Source of the DNA: an uncultured Candidatus Binatia bacterium
Lineage (GTDB): Bacteria; Desulfobacterota; Binatia; Bin18
Reading direction: 5' to 3'
Length of the DNA: 64,000 bases
Assembly (NCBI GenBank): GCA_958296235.1
Contig: OY282457.1
Span: forward strand, 62,001-126,000
The notes beneath the pieces are model-generated. The model was not told the DNA's origin, did no database searches, and was given only the letters and a program-made list of their open reading frames with translations. Shown in pieces: positions 62,180 to 64,000 of this stretch. The position numbers and the translations under genes were made by a program. Within the stretch, counting starts at the first letter, position 1. Every line of letters starts with the position of its first letter.

Positions 62180-62866
62180 GTGGGCAGAGCAAACGAGGGC
62201 CAGCGCAGCGCAAAACAAATACCTCCGCGTGTCGCCGTTGATGCGGTGCTCTTTACCCTTACCCAGGGGGCCCTGCGCGCGCTGCTGGTGAAAATTAAGA
62301 AGGGTGGGTTCGCCGGCCGTTGGGCGTTCCCTGGGGGGCTGGTGCAGGTAGACGAATCGCTCGATGCCGCGGCCCAGCGCGAGTTGTATGAAAAAACAGG
62401 CGTGCAGGACCTCTACCTGGAGCAATTGTATACGTTTGGCAGTGCGACCCGGGACCCTTCCGCACGAACCGTGTCAGTCGCGTATTTTGCCCTTGTCCCG
62501 CCGCTTGCGCAGACTCCCCATCTCGGGGAAAAATACGCGGACATTGCCTGGTTTCCGGTGCATGATCTGCCCGAGCTGGCCTACGACCATAACGCCATAG
62601 CGGAATATGCGCTACGGCGGCTCCAGAGCAAATTGGGCTACGCGAATATTGTCTACAGTCTCCTGCCGCGGGAATTTACGGTTGCGGAGCTACAGGGGGT
62701 CTACGAAATCATCCTCGATCGTCAGTTGGATCGACGAAATTTCAGACGAAAAATTATCAGTTCCGGTCTGCTCAAGCCCCTCTTGAAAACACGGCGGGGC
62801 GCGCATCGACCGGCCCAACTCTATACGTTTTCCCAGCGCCAGCCCATGCAGCTTGACGTGCTATAA
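62180..62866 (+). CDS. nrtR: NrtR-like Nudix transcriptional regulator of NAD metabolism
   Basis: The protein starts at GTG 62180 (228 residues), nine bases after nadA. A Nudix domain (VDAVLFTLTQGALRALLV ... AFPGGLVQVDESLD) is followed by a winged helix (LPREFTVAELQGVYEIILDRQ, then RRNFRRKIISSGLL), the NrtR layout. The Nudix box reads RELYEKTG, with Lys for the second Glu, fitting a regulator that binds ADP-ribose without cleaving it. It probably represses the nadA promoter. Confidence 0.85.
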   Translation: MGRANEGQRSAKQIPPRVAVDAVLFTLTQGALRALLVKIKKGGFAGRWAFPGGLVQVDESLDAAAQRELYEKTGVQDLYLEQLYTFGSATRDPSARTVSVAYFALVPPLAQTPHLGEKYADIAWFPVHDLPELAYDHNAIAEYALRRLQSKLGYANIVYSLLPREFTVAELQGVYEIILDRQLDRRNFRRKIISSGLLKPLLKTRRGAHRPAQLYTFSQRQPMQLDVL

Positions 62867-62959
62867 CCGCCTGTGAGAGCCGGCTGCTGCGTGGTTGGGC
62901 CGGGTAGCGATGTATGGTAGCGTGAGGGTCGGCTCACCGACCGAAAGGAGATGGTACGC

Positions 62960-63406
62960 ATGGTCATCCGTATCGTAGGCGCCCTCATGCTCGTCTTGGG
63001 ACTTGGGGCTGTGCTCGCTGCACCAGGGCACTCTCCGGCTATTGTCCTGGCCGAGACGAGTCTGGCTGCCGAAACCGGGCCTGCGCCAGAAAAGCAACAA
63101 GCGGCAAGACCGCTCTCAACCCCTGCCAGTCTGCCTGCTACCTTATCGCCAGACTTGTTCAGCGGAGCGGTCAAAGACGGTTACGTCATTGCCCAAACCA
63201 TCCCGGACGTGTTAGCCGGGCTGCACTGCTACTGTGGCTGCGATCGGTCCATGGGGCACGGTAACCTCCTGGATTGCTTTGTGGATGATCACGCCGCTGG
63301 CTGAATGCACTGTTTGCACGAAGCGCAGGATGCGCAGGCATTATTTGAAGCAGGAGCCCCGCCAGAAGTTATCCGGGATTTTATCGATCAGAAGTACGGC
63401 CATTAG
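62960..63406 (+). CDS. PCYCGC-family exported selenoprotein (Sec at UGA 63302-63304)
   Basis: AAAGGAG nine bases before ATG 62960 sets the start. UGA at 63302-63304 is followed by an open frame of 33 codons to TAG at 63404-63406, giving 148 residues with Sec at 115. The product has a signal peptide, then LHCYCGCDRSMGHGNLLDCFVDDHAAG-U-MHC-LHEAQDAQ. The CYCGC motif and later C-x2-C position are those of the PCYCGC (lipo)protein family; here the first Cys is Sec. It should act in the envelope as a thiol/redox or metal-binding protein. Confidence 0.85.
63302..63335 (+). promoter_or_regulatory. Sec UGA codon and SECIS-like hairpin
   Basis: GCGC (63323-63326) pairs with GCGC (63332-63335) around AGGAT, 18 bases after the UGA; a TGC/GCA pair outside may extend the helix. 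It is shorter than the hairpin at 1061 but lies in the right window for SelB. Confidence 0.5.
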
Positions 63407-63419
63407 GGCAGGGCGCGAC

Positions 63420-64000
63420 CTACGCCTCTTTGAGATAAAAACGAACGCCACACACCTCCACCTGATCGTCCGACACCCGACGACCACGCTGCTCTGCCGT
63501 GGTCAGGAGCCTCTGGACATCCGTAACAACTATATCCACTCCGCCCAGACCATCTCCGCGTCCATCCATGGCCTCAACAAACCGCAGGTTGGCATTTTCC
63601 AGCGGCAGGCTCAGGCGACCGTGAGCGTCCTGCTGGAGTGGAAGGCCGGCGATATCTGCCCACCGCTGAGCCATTGATTGCGGGTCATGGGACTGCAACT
63701 CAACCGCTGAATAGCCGCTGACCACATCCGTCCGCCGGGCGGTGTCCCAGCCATCCCCACCAGCAGGTTCCCAATGTCCTTCGGGCTCGTTCTTCGGGTC
63801 CCAGTCAAGTTCAAAGAAGGCCCCCCCCGTGTCGCCCGGGTGGAGCTGCATACACTGAAAGCCGTGAATGTTCTGTTCCCAGGCAATACGGACGCCGAGC
63901 TCCTGCGCCCGGGCCTTACGCGCCTGTTGCGTTTCGCGGCTATCGCACTGGCAAATGACCATATAGCCGCCGTTGCCGTTGCGCCGTTGCAGAAAGCGAC
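63420..64000 (-). CDS. VOC/glyoxalase-like protein (5' end cut off)
   Basis: The frame is open to the window edge, so the N-terminus is missing; about 193 residues are seen. MQLHPGDTGGAFFELDWD and a second module (VELQSHDPQSMAQRWADIAGL ... NLRFVEA) match the two-module vicinal oxygen chelate fold, with His and Glu as likely metal ligands. The substrate is unknown. It is convergent with the selenoprotein gene. Confidence 0.78.
   Translation of the reverse strand, partial: RFLQRRNGNGGYMVICQCDSRETQQARKARAQELGVRIAWEQNIHGFQCMQLHPGDTGGAFFELDWDPKNEPEGHWEPAGGDGWDTARRTDVVSGYSAVELQSHDPQSMAQRWADIAGLPLQQDAHGRLSLPLENANLRFVEAMDGRGDGLGGVDIVVTDVQRLLTTAEQRGRRVSDDQVEVCGVRFYLKEA

Noticed and set aside
62960-63304. 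Short protein ending at UGA 63302
   Set aside because: The next 33 codons continue the PCYCGC family pattern, including the C of the (U/C)xxC motif.

Overview
The window is a gene-dense bacterial chromosome segment with moderately high G+C, short intergenic gaps and mixed strands. It holds about 60 convincing protein genes, one tRNA, one tmRNA and no rRNA or CRISPR array. The gene mix includes several CaiB/BaiF CoA-transferases, an LLM-class flavin oxidoreductase, MaoC hydratases, a CCG-domain fumarate-reductase-like complex, a MutL with the endonuclease motif and no MutH, and two selenoproteins. This points to an uncultured heterotrophic bacterium of the Tectomicrobia/Binatota/'Deltaproteobacteria'-like kind. 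The lineage is an inference; no marker here settles it.

Layout. 0-8.7 kb: the end of a DsbA-family gene, a UGSC-family selenoprotein (in-frame UGA plus SECIS-like hairpin) with a probable partner, a YchF-like GTPase, a Nudix hydrolase, a SirB1-like protein, an alpha/beta hydrolase, an NTF2-like protein, a MaoC pair and 5-formyl-THF cyclo-ligase. 8.7-13.8 kb: fumarate-reductase-like flavoprotein, Fe-S and CCG subunits, then holA. 13.8-14.1 kb: a minus-strand structured RNA with a tiny leader ORF and a strong terminator. 14.2-20.5 kb: a CoA-transferase/SMP-30/MetE-like operon and mtnA. 20.6-25.1 kb: an accessory block (WYL regulator, nuclease-like protein, coiled-coil exported protein, double-AAA ATPase). 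25.2-29.3 kb: nagZ, panB-panC, smpB and tmRNA. 29.4-31.7 kb: a PIN protein, a Phd/VapC toxin-antitoxin pair and a DUF3800-like protein just downstream of tmRNA. 31.6-36.4 kb: tandem CoA-transferases, an orphan MlaD and two cytochromes c.

36.5-48.5 kb holds the most system-like locus. Six co-directional genes encode a cytosolic VWA protein, a zinc-ribbon FHA protein, a zinc-ribbon/pseudokinase/PP2C fusion, a membrane Ser/Thr kinase with a duplicated extracytoplasmic module, a polytopic FHA protein and an exported VWA protein with a cytoplasmic FHA tail. Two convergent genes encode a TPR-like exported protein and a lipoprotein. Together they look like a self-contained phospho-Ser/Thr switch (writer, eraser, readers and VWA scaffolds) at the cell envelope.

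48.7-64 kb: an LLM oxidoreductase, tRNA-Leu(UAA), an EF-G gene away from any str operon, an acyl-CoA dehydrogenase, a Cys/Met-metabolism PLP enzyme, mutS-mutL, a tRNA-dihydrouridine synthase, nadA with a palindromic operator on its promoter followed by an NrtR-like regulator, a second selenoprotein (PCYCGC family, UxxC) and the end of a VOC-family gene.
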